The translations under genes and the position numbers were made by a program. Positions 34,800-45,620 of a stretch of DNA of 64,000 nt are shown here, in pieces; position 1 is the first letter of the stretch; the number at the start of each line of letters is the position of its first letter. The stretch comes from Hippophae tibetana (lineage: Eukaryota > Streptophyta > Magnoliopsida > Rosales > Elaeagnaceae): NCBI GenBank assembly GCA_037013495.1, contig CM072811.1, positions 40,005,452-40,069,451 on the forward strand, in the 5' to 3' direction. The notes below the pieces were generated by a model. It worked only from the letters and a program-made list of their open reading frames with translations. It made no database searches and was not told the DNA's origin.

Positions 34800-35008
34800 A
34801 ATTAAATGGACTCGTACGTCCAATATTAAATGAAATGGACTGGTAGGCCTACTAATAAGAAATGGACTCGTAGGTCTAATAATAAGAAATGGACTCGTAG
34901 CCCTAATAATAAGAAAATGGACTCGCAGCCCCAATAATAACTAAATGGACACACAGATCCAATAATGACTAAGTGGACACACAGGTCCAATAATGAAACA
35001 TTGGACAA
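34800..35008 (-). repeat. Tandem repeat behind ORF2, copy E
   Basis: Seven to eight plus-strand units starting (a/g)tggac(t/a)c(g/a)(t/c)ag, spaced 27-30 bp. It is the longest and most regular array of the four copies. Confidence 0.85.
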
Positions 35009-36465
35009 TTATTTTATAGTCCAAAAATTTATGTCTATAGTAGATGTTTCTAAATCAATTAGATTTTCTATTGAGTTTTTAGATGAAGAAATTGTCTCTT
35101 CGGGTGATTGAGTTTCATCCGAATCAGGCTTTTCTTTCTGAACGTTTGAGGTTTGTCTAGAGGATGATAATTGCTTCATAATTTCTAAGAGTTCCTCCTG
35201 GGTTTTTGCTTGAGAAATTAAGGCATTTGTACGTGCCTTTTGTGCTAATAGAAGTTAGGATGCTTGAAGTTCCTTCACTTAGGGTTCTCTATGACCCTTT
35301 TGGAGAAGCCATTTTTCAACAACTGGTTGTAGTAGAGTTTTGGGGATCATAAATGATGACCACCATTTAACTTGAAATAGACGGGTAATGGTGATTACCT
35401 TAAATGTAACATGTTTTAAGATCCATTGACAAACCCAAGAGAGATAGAATATTAAACAAAATATACACAGAGGAAGGAATCTAGCTTCCTCTGATGAAGG
35501 TTTGTAATGCTTCTGAAAGGATTCATAACTTTCATTTACAGGATAAATGAGAATAGAATGGAAGTTTTTGAATAATTTCCACCATTCAGAAAACCAAGAT
35601 GGAAATCGGGACGGATTGATAGATTTGTTAACAAAGGAAAATAACCAAGAATGTTGGTTATCTTTGTTTTGGATAAGGAATACATTGAACCATGCCTTCA
35701 AATAATCCCAGTAATTGTACAATGTGGGAGGGAAGATGTGATACTGATCAGAAAGGACAATGGTTTGGAAAGATCATTTCCCCAATATACTAGAGATATG
35801 ATTTTATTAATTTTGGCTGTTGAAAGCTATGCATCCGATGATTTTGGATAAAGGAAGTGTTTGAATTCAATACTAGCAGTGATTTCCACAATACTTTGAT
35901 AGTATTGTGGAGTTTTTGAATTGGAAAAAGGCCAGTAAAAGAAACTTTTTTCAAATAAATTTTGAGTTGCTAAATAGGGATTCTAATAATAAAATCCATT
36001 TTCAACAATTATAACTATCTGAGTTTGTTGTTTTTAAAAATAGTCAAAAGTTGGTTTTGAAATAGACTTGGGAATAACTTCCCTTGTTCCTTTTTGGGAA
36101 AAATAAGTAGAGGTTGTTACCCTCCTTTTTGGAATAGAAATTGTTCCAGTTCATTGTTTTAAAATTATTTTTAATGGGGAAGTTGTTGCTTCCTTTTCTT
36201 TACCTTTGGAGGCTGAGGCTTCTGTTTTAAAAAGTATAAATGGTGCACCTAATCCTGGAATGTTGGCATAGGTTGCTTCTAATGCCTCTGAATCTTGTAA
36301 TTCTTTGAGGTTTTAGTATCCATTTTTGGACCCGTTGAAATAGAACTTCATCCAATGGGGCTAGTTCTAGTGATGATTCTTCTAAAGATTACTGAGAGGA
36401 TGGTTCTGCTTCTGTAATTTTGGTTTGGGTCTCTAAGGACCAGGTGATAATTGGTTTTGCTCATG
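35009..36465 (-). pseudogene. Pararetrovirus ORF2, copy E (5' truncated)
   Basis: Nearly complete ORF2 lacking its first residues. The best open part is 35722-35279 (147 codons), with YNYWDYLKAWFNVFL, SRFPSWFSEWWKLF and CQWILK, the aromatic-rich middle conserved in copies B-D. Stop TAA at 35011-35009 matches copy C. Upstream (36465-35723) the frame is broken. Function unknown. Confidence 0.75.
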
Positions 36466-37389
36466 AGTCCACTCATTGGTCTGCTTCTCAGCTTCTATCA
36501 TTGTCCCAAGTCAAACAATCCATCTTTTTTTTGCAACCATCAACCAGTCGTCTCAGCTTCCACTAGCCTAGCTTCAGCATGCGCCTTCAAAAGCGAGCAG
36601 TGTAACCTCCACCATTTTTGCTCTCCCTTGTTCGGTAATATTAGCATGATTTTGTAATTTATTTTGTTGGGTTTGATTACTGATTTTGTGCAGAAAGTAT
36701 CGGGGTGTATTTTAGATTTTGATATATTTTGTAAAACTCTCTAAATATTGGTATTTGTATGAATTTTTCTTAGTGTACCGTCATCAGTAGAGTAGAATTT
36801 TTACATTTAAAGGTTGAATCACTTAAATTATTGTGTGTTATTTATTTTTCTCACTACTTATTATTTTTCTGTTACCTATAATTATATATTTGTACAATCA
36901 AATTTTACCCAAATTTTGATTCTGTTGGTGCTAATTTATAACATATTTCTACTAATTAGACTATTAAATTTCTCATTAATATTTTCATAATAATTATCCT
37001 AATTTTGTAAGTGAATTTGTTTCTAGGATTTTTGAACTATGTTGATCTTGACCGAACCACATTAAATTATTGCGTTCATCTTTTATTTATAGTTTCTGTG
37101 TGATTTACTTTGGGTATTGATTTTTTGTTGTTGTGTTTTAGTGGATTTGTTCCTTGGTTGATTGTTTAATAACCGCCTATTTCACAAGCAATGGATCTTG
37201 AAAAATATATAAAAAGTAAACATATTAGTAGTCTTTTTGAATGAGTTTAGCATGAATTGGAAATCTTAAACATAAGAGGGCTTATGTGACTCATAAGATG
37301 ATGTTGTTTTACACTTTATATAATTAATGGAATGTTTAACTTATTTTCTATTATAACTTCTAAGAGCCTTTTTTGGTATATAACTCCAG
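36466..37389 (+). other. Host-like sequence, possible intron
   Basis: Follows the copy E breakpoint. 36480-36650 is C-rich and unlike any viral copy; 36660-37389 is T-rich with a 3' end 'tatataactccag' that looks like a splice acceptor. No repeat family recognised. May be host gene DNA (inference). Confidence 0.35.
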
Positions 37390-37466
37390 AATTACAATGC
37401 AAACTTTATGTTCTTGGGCTGGCCATAGACGAGCCAGCTGGTATTGAGAGCTGCCATGGGAAGATA
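37390..37466 (+). pseudogene. Host exon-like block, left part
   Basis: Begins after a splice-acceptor-like cag. The frame LYVLGLAIDEPAGIESCHGKI is open to the copia insertion point and continues without a break on the far side (42050-42187). Unrecognised protein. See the right part. Confidence 0.4.
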
Positions 37467-37641
37467 TGTTGATTTTCTCTGATTTTTGTTAAGAGAGTTA
37501 TTGAATTGATTTTGGCTTAATGTCTAATGTTATATTTATACATTGAAAGGAAGAAACTAGCCGTTAAACTAGTCGTTACTAAACTAGCCGTTATTAAACT
37601 AGTCGTTAAACTAGCTGTTATTAATCTAATTATTCTCAACA
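37467..37641 (-). repeat. 3' LTR of copia 37467-42049
   Basis: 175 bp. The left half carries a TATAAATATA box on the minus strand; the right half is built of tandem TAAACTAG(T/C)CGTTA units. It has one repeat unit fewer than the other LTR. Confidence 0.95.
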
Positions 37642-40600
37642 CTCCCCCTCAAGTTAGGTGTGTAGATATCGGTCAACCCTAACTTGCTTAAATTTTCTTC
37701 AAATGATTTTAAATCTAAACCTTTGGTGAAGATGTCCGCCAATTGTTTTTCACTTCTCACAAATGGAGTTTCAATTTCCTTTGCTTGAATTTTTTCTCGA
37801 ATGAAGTGGCAATCCACTTCGATGTGTTTTGTTCTCTCGTGAAACACCGAATTTGATGCTATATGTCGCGCCGCTTGGTTATCACAAAACATCTTCATTG
37901 GTTCTTGAATTTTAATTCCGATATCCAAAAGAAGTTGTTTGATCCAAGTTAGCTCGCTTGAGGTTGATGCCATGGCTCGATATTATGCCTCGGCACTTGA
38001 TCGTGCCACAACATTTTGTTTCTTGCTTTTCCATGTGACTAAATTTCCGCCTACAAACGTGCAAAAACCAGTGGTTGATTTTCTATCAAAGCTACCAGCT
38101 CAATCTGCATCGGAGTAGCCACACACTTCATTAGAATTATTACGTTTCATGAGAATTTCTTTACTAGGTGTCCCTTTTAAATATTTTAAAATTCTATGTA
38201 TAGCCTCTAAATGTGGTGTTCTAGGTGTATGCATAAATTTACTAATTTGGCTTACTGAAAAAGAAATGTCTGGTCGGGTTACCGTTAAATAAATTAATTT
38301 TCCTACAAGTCTTTGAAATTGGCTTATGTCTTCTAAGGGTTCGCCATCCTCAATATTTAATTTGCATTTACTATCTATTGGTGTAGATGTTGGTTTACTC
38401 CCTAATTTACCAGTTTCTTTCAATAGGTCAAGTGTATATTTTCTTTGTGAAATAAAGAGTCCCTTGGGTGAATGTGCTATTTATATTCTTAGAAAATATT
38501 TTAATAAACCTAAGTCTTTGATATCAAAATTCTCCTTTAATTTCATTTTCACTTTTTTAATTTCTTCCAAATTATTTCCGGTAATTATTATATCATCTAC
38601 ATATACTAGAATTATGGTTGTGAATGTACCATAATTTTTGGAAAATAATGAGTGATCGGCATTACTAATTTTAAAACCACAAGAAATTAAATAAGAGCTT
38701 AGTTTTCCATACCATGCTCGTGGAGATTGCTTTAGTCCGTAAATAGATTTTTTTAACCTACACACTAGACTAGAATTGTTTTCTTTTTTATGACCAGGTG
38801 GAAGCGTCATATATACCTCTTCTTCAAGTGTCCCTTGGAGAAAAGCATTCTTGACATCCATTTGATGTAAGGTCCAGTTTTGGTTTACCGCTATGGAAAG
38901 TAAAATCCTAATGGTATTCATTTTGGCCACGGGTGCAAATGTTTCTTGATAGTCTACACCATAGGTTTGAGTGTAACCTTTTGCCACTAATCGTGCTTTG
39001 TACCTTTCAATAGTACCATCACTATTAAACTTAATCTTATAGACCCATTTGTATCCTACGGGTTTCTTTCCTTTGGGTAGTTGTACCACTACCCATGTTT
39101 CATTTTTTTCAAGTGCTCGAAGTTCTTCTTCCATTGCTTTGCACCATACCAGTTGGCCTATTGCTTCCTCATAGTTATTTGGTTCATTTTCTTTGGAAAT
39201 TGAGGTCAAATAAGTCCTATATTGTGGTGTAACATTTTCATAAGATAAATAATTTTAGATAGGATATTTTACCTCATATGTTACAAAATCCCGTAATCTA
39301 GTTGTAGGTTGTGGAGTCCGATTAGACCTTCTCAATGGTATTATTTCAGTAGTACCATCTTCCCCCTCACTTTGAGAAGTTTCTTCCTCTTCATTCTCAT
39401 TGATTATTTCATTTTCATTTTCTACTACTATATTTCCTTCTTCAGAATAAAAAAATGGAAATGTAAATTCATTTGGTTCCTCTTGGTTATTAGTCTCTTT
39501 TTCTAGTGTTTTGTAATATGGCTCATTTTCTTGGAATGTCACATCTCTTAAAATGTAATGTTTTTTGTTAATCGGATCATAGCATTTATAACCCTTTTTT
39601 TGAGATGAATACCCCAAGAAAATAGCTTTGATTGATGTATAATCTAACTTGTGTTGTTTATTTTTGTGCACATAACATGTACGTCCAAATACTCTTAAAT
39701 GATAGATATTGAGTTTTTTTTGGTAGAGGATTTCTAGTGGGCTTTTGAAATTCAAATTGGCACTTGGTAATCTATTAATTAAATATGTTGCGGTGAGAAC
39801 AGCATCCGACCAAAAAATTATTGGAACATTATTTTGAAACAAAAGTACTCTTGTTACTTCAAGTAAATGTCGATTTTTTCTTTACGACACACCATTTTGT
39901 TGGGGTGTGTAAATACAAGTTGTTTGATGTAAAATTCCTTTTTGCTTGAAAAATTTTGTAAAATTTTTATTTACAAATTCCGTTCCATTATCACTTCTAA
40001 AAGTTTTAATCTTTGCATCATATTGATTTTCTACAAAATTATAAAATTCTTGAAATTGAGAAAATACTTCACTTTTATTTTTTAACAAGTGTAACCATGT
40101 GATTCTTGAAAAATCATCTATAAATATAACAAAGTATTTATAACCATTAAATGACTCAATTGGAGCAGGGCCCCAAACATCATAATATATTAACTCAAAA
40201 GGTTTTTTGCTTTTACAATTGGATAAACTAAATGGTAACCTTGTGTGTTTTCCTAATTTACAAATTTCACAACTACTACAATCTAGTTGTTTGAAATCAA
40301 AAATACATTTTAAAATCTTATCGGAAGGATGTCCAATTCTCTTATGCCAAAGAGTGCATAATTCTTCTTTTTTAATATTGAAGTTGCATTTTTCTTCACT
40401 CAGAATATAAAGCCTATTTTTTAGAAAACCTTCACCAATGATATTCTTTGTTATCAATTCCTGAAAAATCACATTTTTGGATGTAAATGTAATTTCACAA
40501 TTTAAGTCTCGTGTAATTTTACTAATGGATAACAAGTTAGATGTACAATTATTCACATGCAAAACATTTGAAATTTTTCTTGAAAGGAGACTAATTGAAC

Positions 40601-41230
40601 TATTTCCTAAAATTTCCATTTTTTCACCATTTGCAACGATTACAAATTGTTTAGTCTCAATTTTTTTGTAATTATTGAGTAAGTTTTTATTTCCAGTTAT
40701 GTGATCAATTGAACCTGAATCAAGAATCCATTTGGAATTTAAAGAATTTTGAGTAAGGTTTGTAATCATACCAGAGGTTTTTTGAGATTTTCCTTGAAAC
40801 ATCACGGATAATTGTGTATACAGCTGCCTCATTTGATCCATATCCACCTCACCTTTTATTTCTTTTTCAGCCTCGTTTGTACTCATATCCTCTTTTTCCT
40901 TTTGTGTAGAGTAACCCATTTTCTCTCTGCTCTCTACCCGATTTTGTCGCTGATCCCCCCCCCTAACGAAGCCTCCACCTCGCCTTCCCTTTTGCCGGAG
41001 ATGAGGGTTGAGACACCAGCATTCCTCACGCTTGTGTCCTTCCTTCTTACAATAATCACAGCGAGTAAGTGTTTGGTCTCCCCGACGTTCTGGCCTAGGG
41101 TTAGATCTGGTGACGAAAGCCTTGGCTTCGGGGTTGTCAGGTAGTTGAGTACCCATCACTATTCTTCTTGTCTCTTCTCTTTCAACCATCCCAACAACCT
41201 CATCAACAGATGACAGCTCACCCATGAGAA
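37626..41230 (-). pseudogene. Copia pol polyprotein (protease-integrase-RT-RNase H)
   Basis: Copia order on the minus strand. Zinc knuckle CDYCKKEGHKREEC (about 41065-41025); protease WILDSGS with intact D-S-G (about 40735); GAG_pre-integrase LWHKRIGHPS (about 40350); integrase core with DVWGPAPIES and SDNGTEF (40170-39970); RT with WVYKIKFNSDG, VDYQETFAPVA and catalytic YVDDIIITG (about 38600); RNase H with SDAD and CDNQAARHIA. In-frame stops at 39882-39884, 39255-39257, 38481-38483, 38100-38102 and about 37983-37985 interrupt it. All stops are single codon changes in an otherwise continuous frame. Confidence 0.95.
37642..37653 (-). other. Polypurine tract of copia
   Basis: Plus strand ctccccctcaag, i.e. 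CTTGAGGGGGAG in element sense, directly next to the 3' LTR. It primes plus-strand DNA synthesis. Confidence 0.9.
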
Positions 41231-41782
41231 GAATTTGTGAGCGTACCCCTCATAGCTTGAATCGAGCTTGGTGAGGAAGGTGAAAATTCCATCCTGCTCC
41301 TCTCTTCTTTTGATTTCATCAAGATCGGCTGTGAGAGGTCGATACACTCTAATCTCATCATTCTTTTTTTGGATTTGGCTGAATAGTTCGGTGACAGATT
41401 GATTTTTTTGTTGTAACTGTTGAAGTTCTTGCTGAAGTTGATAAATAAGAGAGTAATTTTTCTTCTTTCCGAACATTGTCTCGGCTTTAACCCACATATC
41501 TCGAGTTGTATCTAGATATGTCATGAGATCAGAGATATGGGGTTCCATGGTTGCCAGTAACCAACTCATGACTAGATTGTCACTCTTTCTCCATTCTGAA
41601 ATTTCCTTTCTTTCTTCAACTGTTGGGTGTGTTGGATCTTCGACTTTTGGTTTTGATTTCTCACCAGTGACATGCTCAAATTTGTCTCTGCCGATTAGAC
41701 CAAAAGTCACTTGACGTGCCCAAAGATGGTAATTTTTACCATTTAGCAGCACACCTGTAAGTCTCTCTATATGTTGTGACAT
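41159..41782 (-). pseudogene. Copia gag (UBN2 type)
   Basis: Capsid protein of the element. Start ATG 41782 (MSQHIERLTGVLLNGKNY), with typical WxxxxxFGLIGRDK and W(L/Y)xxMEPxIxDLMTYL blocks, and Gln-rich helix QQELQQLQQKNQSV. A one-base loss in a short run near 41255-41260 shifts the frame, so gag and pol are no longer continuous. In related elements both form one polyprotein. Confidence 0.95.
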
Positions 41783-41847
41783 TTTCTAGATTTCTTGAAC
41801 TTATACAGTTCTTGTTTGTGGGATTGATTTGGAGCAAGATCAAATCT

Positions 41848-41859
41848 GCTCTGATACCA
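41848..41859 (-). other. Primer-binding site of copia
   Basis: Plus strand gctctgatacca is identical to the 3' end of plant initiator tRNA-Met; in element sense TGGTATCAGAGC. It abuts the 5' LTR with no spacer. Confidence 0.93.
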
Positions 41860-42049
41860 TGTTGATTTTCTCTAATTATTATTGAGAGAGTTATTGAATT
41901 GATTTTGGCTTAATGTCTAATGTTATATTTATACATTGAAAGGAATAAACTAGTCGTTAAACTAGCCGTTACTAAACTAGTCGTTATTAAACTAGTCGTT
42001 AAACTAGCCGTTATTAAACTAGCCGTTATTAATCTAATTATTCTCAACA
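41860..42049 (-). repeat. 5' LTR of copia 37467-42049
   Basis: 190 bp, TGTTGA...TCAACA, TATA box TATAAATATA on the minus strand (about 41924-41934). It contains one extra 15-bp TAAACTAGCCGTTAT unit compared with the other LTR. Confidence 0.95.
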
Positions 42050-42187
42050 AGATAACATATGGATATGAAGCTCCAGGATCACCTTATAAACAAATTGTGA
42101 AAATTTCTCATCTTTTTGGGATACATGATGAGGTCGAACCACATCTCAATCTTTTCATAGAAAAAGTGACGAGATATGATGCCCCAG
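42050..42187 (+). pseudogene. Host exon-like block, right part
   Basis: Continues the frame of 37390-37466 across the target duplication: TYGYEAPGSPYKQIVKI, LFGIHDEVEPHLNLF, then YDAPG and a splice-donor-like cag|gtagc at 42187/42188. About 70 codons open in total over the rejoined exon. I do not recognise the protein. The copia insertion would have destroyed this exon. Confidence 0.4.
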
Positions 42188-42405
42188 GTAGCATTAATTT
42201 TTTTGGGGAATAGTTTCCACTTGTTTTCAAGTTCTATATTATTGGAAATAAACTGAATCTATTAAATCCAATTGGATACACATGAACATGTTTGTTATTT
42301 TCCTTATCTTTTGATTGCCAAAGCTAGTTATGGATCATGATTTTTTCTTTAAAGAACGACGTGTATAGTTTTGTAGTTGTTCTATTAAAAATTTTGTGTG
42401 GGTAG

Positions 42406-42693
42406 AGAGCCTTTGATTGTAATCAACCATCAAGATTACTCTCACTAGTAGAGTGGACAAAACTGTATTTGGAAAGACGAAGTCAGATCTGTAGGATTTT
42501 AGACAATGTCTCCATGGCCAGTATTCAAAGGACAGAGCCTGCCAGGCTGTTATACTTGCATCGTGATGCAGAAAATGTAGAGGCTAGAGATGGATGAGGT
42601 GGTAGCATATTTAGAGCAGCTACAGAAACCTTAAGAAAACAGATCAAGCAATTGCTTCCGAACTTGAGGGTTATTGACTTGATGGTGGGTTAT
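42406..42693 (+). pseudogene. Second host exon-like block
   Basis: After an acceptor-like gggtag, the frame AFDCNQPSRLLSLVEWTKLY is open for 63 codons to TGA 42595-42597, and homogeneous protein-like sequence continues in the same frame (LRKQIKQLLPNLRVIDLM) to 42693, where an LTR begins. Leu/Arg/Lys-rich, probably helical. Unrecognised. A nonsense codon plus two retrotransposon insertions suggest a dead host gene. Confidence 0.4.
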
Positions 42694-43334
42694 TGTTGAA
42701 AAAATAGGATATATTTTTCTTATTTTAAATAGTTATTATTTACTTATAATTTAAATTAATAGAACTTAAATTAACCCGATAAAATAATATTATTGGAATT
42801 ATAATACTAAAATAAACCAAAGTAGATATTGAAATATAAATATTAAAGCAGAAAAATAAAAACACAAGAAATTTAACGAGATTCGATATAAATGTTACAT
42901 ATGTTCTCGAACGTCGTTGACCACTTTCATTGTCTCTAAATAAATTAACTCTAAAATTACAACTAATTGGGAAAATTGAGCTAATCAATTACCCTTACAA
43001 AATAGAGAAAAATTTACAAATTTTGAGATGTTTTACAAGTGTAAGAAGGAGCTTTATTTATAGCCCAAAATACAACACTCATTTTCATTTTTAACTAATG
43101 TGAGACTTTATCAATTTTTTCACTAAAGAGTTATACAAAAAATCTACACCTTAGCGACTTAGCGACTTAGTGATTCTTAAATGATTCATTCAATCTTTAG
43201 ATCAACGATGTCATTGTCAATTCAAATTTATAGGATGTTAATCAAGTCTAGACAATGTTTGAACGTGATTGTTGTTACCACCTTAGTCATCATATCTGTA
43301 GGATTCTCTGTAGTATTAATCTTCTGAAATAATA
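42694..43334 (-). repeat. LTR of a second, older copia
   Basis: Starts TGTTGAAAAAATAGG. A TATA box TATAAATAAA on the minus strand (about 43053-43063) has the transcript-start region to its left. It ends next to a polypurine-tract complement (43335-43343, ctccacctt). The terminal CA is mutated. No second LTR is found upstream of the element's remains. Confidence 0.75.
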
Positions 43335-43343
43335 CTCCACCTT

Positions 43344-45620
43344 ATTCAATAATCTCTCACACGAAATGGTAACGAACACCAATGTGCTTTGTACATGTAT
43401 AGTAAACTTGTTTCTTTGCTAAATGAATAGCACTCTGACTATCACAAAACACCTTAACATGTTTTTGACTAACTCCAAAGTCTTTAAGAAAACCTTGTAA
43501 CCAAATAGCCTCTTTCACAACCTCTATAACTATCATATATTCTACATATGTAGTAGACAAAGCAACTGTGGACTACAAGATAAACTTCCAACTAATTAGT
43601 GCTCTAGCAAGAGTAAACACATAACCAATAATTGACCGACACTTATCTAAATCTCCTACATTATCGGAATCACAATATCCGACTATACATTGACCAATAG
43701 TATTATCTTGTTGAAATACTAAATCAATATCTATAATATTTAAAATATACTGTAGAATCCATTTCACATCCAACCAATGTCCTTTATCAGGATCATGCAT
43801 GTAACTACTTATAGTACCAACTGCATGTACATATGGTACCTTTTTCATATATTCTCGTTCTACATTATTCTTGGGAGATAATTGAGAACTAAGCTTGAAA
43901 TGAGGAATAAGTGGAGTACTTGCAGGTTTTGTATGTTCATTCATACCAAAACATTGTGGTGCCTTTTTTCAAATATTGACTCTAGATTAAACTAAGCTTC
44001 CTTTTTCTTCTTGTATCTGCTTATTTCCATGCCAAGAATCTTTTTGTCCTCTCCGAAATCTTTCATCTCAAACTCCTTACTTAGTTAAGCATCCAACTTC
44101 TTAATTTCTACTTGGCTCTCTGATGCAATCAACATATCATCAACATATAATATGATATAGATGAAAAAATCATCTTGTAGCTTGCAAAAATACACACAAT
44201 GATCATGTGTACTTCTATTATACTTTTACAACAACATAAACTGATCAAATCATGTGTACCACTACCTCGGAGATTACTTTAATCCATACAATGATTTGTT
44301 CAGTTTGCAACCCCAATTCTCTTTACCAGTAACATTAAACCCTTCTGGTTGAGACATATATATTTCCTCTTCCAAGTCACCATGTAAAAATGCGGTTTTC
44401 ACATCAAGTTGAACTAGTTCCAAATCCAAATGTGCTACCAAGGCCAACAAAATTCTAATGGAGGAAATACCTCATTATAATCAATTTCCTTCTTCTGAGT
44501 GTATCCCTTAGTCACAAACCTTGTCTTGTAGCGAACACCATCTTTGTTAGGAAATCCTTCTTTCTTTGTATACACCCATTTGCAACCAATTTCCTTCCTA
44601 CCCTTAGGTAGTTGTGTCAACTTCTATGTCTTATTCTTCTAAAGGGACGGGAGTTCATCTATGGCTTCCTTTTATCTTTCAACTTCAAGGCTTCGGATTA
44701 CTTCTTTACATATGGAAGGAACATCATCATGCACAACTAAAAGTGCACAAGCCACCATATTCTTAAACTAAGTAGGTAGAGCTTCAAAATATTTGTATCG
44801 AGTACGCACCTTGATATTTTGTCATCGTGGCCTATCAAATGTAATTTCTTCTTGTTATTATGAAGGTTCTTAGGTTAAAACCTCTTCTTCATCTTCTGTC
44901 AATGGAAGATCAGCTTTTGTCTTATCTCCACCAACTAGATTAACAATTCTGCTTTCAAATTTCACCTACTTCGGAGTTTGCTCCACTTGCTGCATAGTGT
45001 CATCAATCTTCTCAGTTACCTTTCTGACTAAGGCAAATTCCTCAAAGATAACATCTCTACTGAAGATTATCTTTTTTGTTTTAAGGGATCATAGTTGATA
45101 TCCCTTAGAACTAGAGGGGATCCCTAAAAAAATAGTGTTATTGGCTCTTAGATCCAACTTTGATTCTGTTACATGGTAGTATGCAATAGAACCAAACACA
45201 TGTAAGAAATCGTAATCTCTAGCACGTTTTCTAGACCATACCTTCATAAGTGTTTTGTCTTCAAGAGTAGATGATGGTAGATGGTTGAAAAGATGACATG
45301 CATACATCACAGCCACAGCCCAATAAAGTTTTCCTAACCTAACATTTGACAACATACACTAAATCTTCTCCAACAAAATCCGGTTTATACGTTCTACAAC
45401 TCCATTATGTTGCAGTGTTTTCGAATAGAAAAGTGTTATACTATTCCTTCTTCTTCACAAACTTTCATAAATGGATCATTTGTGTACTTAATGCAATTAT
45501 CATATCTTAGACATTTTATCTTTCTACCAGTCTGAGTCTCGATCATCTTTTTCCACTTGAGAAAAATTTCCAGCTCTTCATCCTTCTTCTTCATAAGCTA
45601 TACAATAGTTGTCTCTGTCA
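43344..45620 (-). pseudogene. Second copia pol remnant, 5' truncated
   Basis: In element order: integrase C-part with RYDNCIKYTNDPF (about 45510), then LSNVRLGKLYWAVAVMYACH (45355-45089); RT start LPKGRKEIGCKWVYTKKEG (44620-44435); RT-RNase H junction with TKPASTPLIPHFKLS and GYCDSDNVGDLDKCRS (43944-43573); RNase H CDSQSAIHLAKKQ (43560-43357). The RT palm (44430-43950) is recognisable only in fragments. gag and protease are missing. Much more decayed than the copia at 37467. Confidence 0.85.

Larger units (their letters stand above)
34567..36465 (-). mobile_element. Endogenous pararetrovirus copy E (fragment)
   Basis: Minus-strand fragment with only ORF2 (36465-35009), tandem repeats (35008-34800) and promoter (34795-34567). 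It begins about 20 codons inside ORF2 at 36465 and ends exactly at the TATA-like box (34567-34575), where it joins copy D tail-to-tail. ORF1 and leader are absent. Confidence 0.88.
37467..42049 (-). mobile_element. Ty1/copia retrotransposon, near complete
   Basis: 4583-bp element on the minus strand, flanked by the 5-bp target duplication AGATA (37462-37466, 42050-42054). LTRs of 175 bp (37467-37641) and 190 bp (41860-42049) both run TGTTGA...TCAACA. Primer site complementary to initiator tRNA-Met (41848-41859) abuts the 5' LTR; polypurine tract abuts the 3' LTR. A single gag-pol frame is broken by about one frameshift and five nonsense codons. The LTRs differ at about nine positions plus a 15-bp indel, so the insertion is not recent. 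Confidence 0.97.

Noticed and set aside
14931..36465. A functional, mobilisable virus in the cluster
   Set aside because: Every copy has deletions and several stops in ORF1, and none has a complete reverse transcriptase; no intact genome is present.
40812..41144. 110-codon plus-strand open frame
   Set aside because: Complement of the copia gag-protease region; a shadow frame.
41920..42213. 97-codon open frame spanning LTR and flank
   Set aside because: Its first half is the tandem repeat of the copia LTR; only the part after 42049 is considered, as host exon-like sequence.
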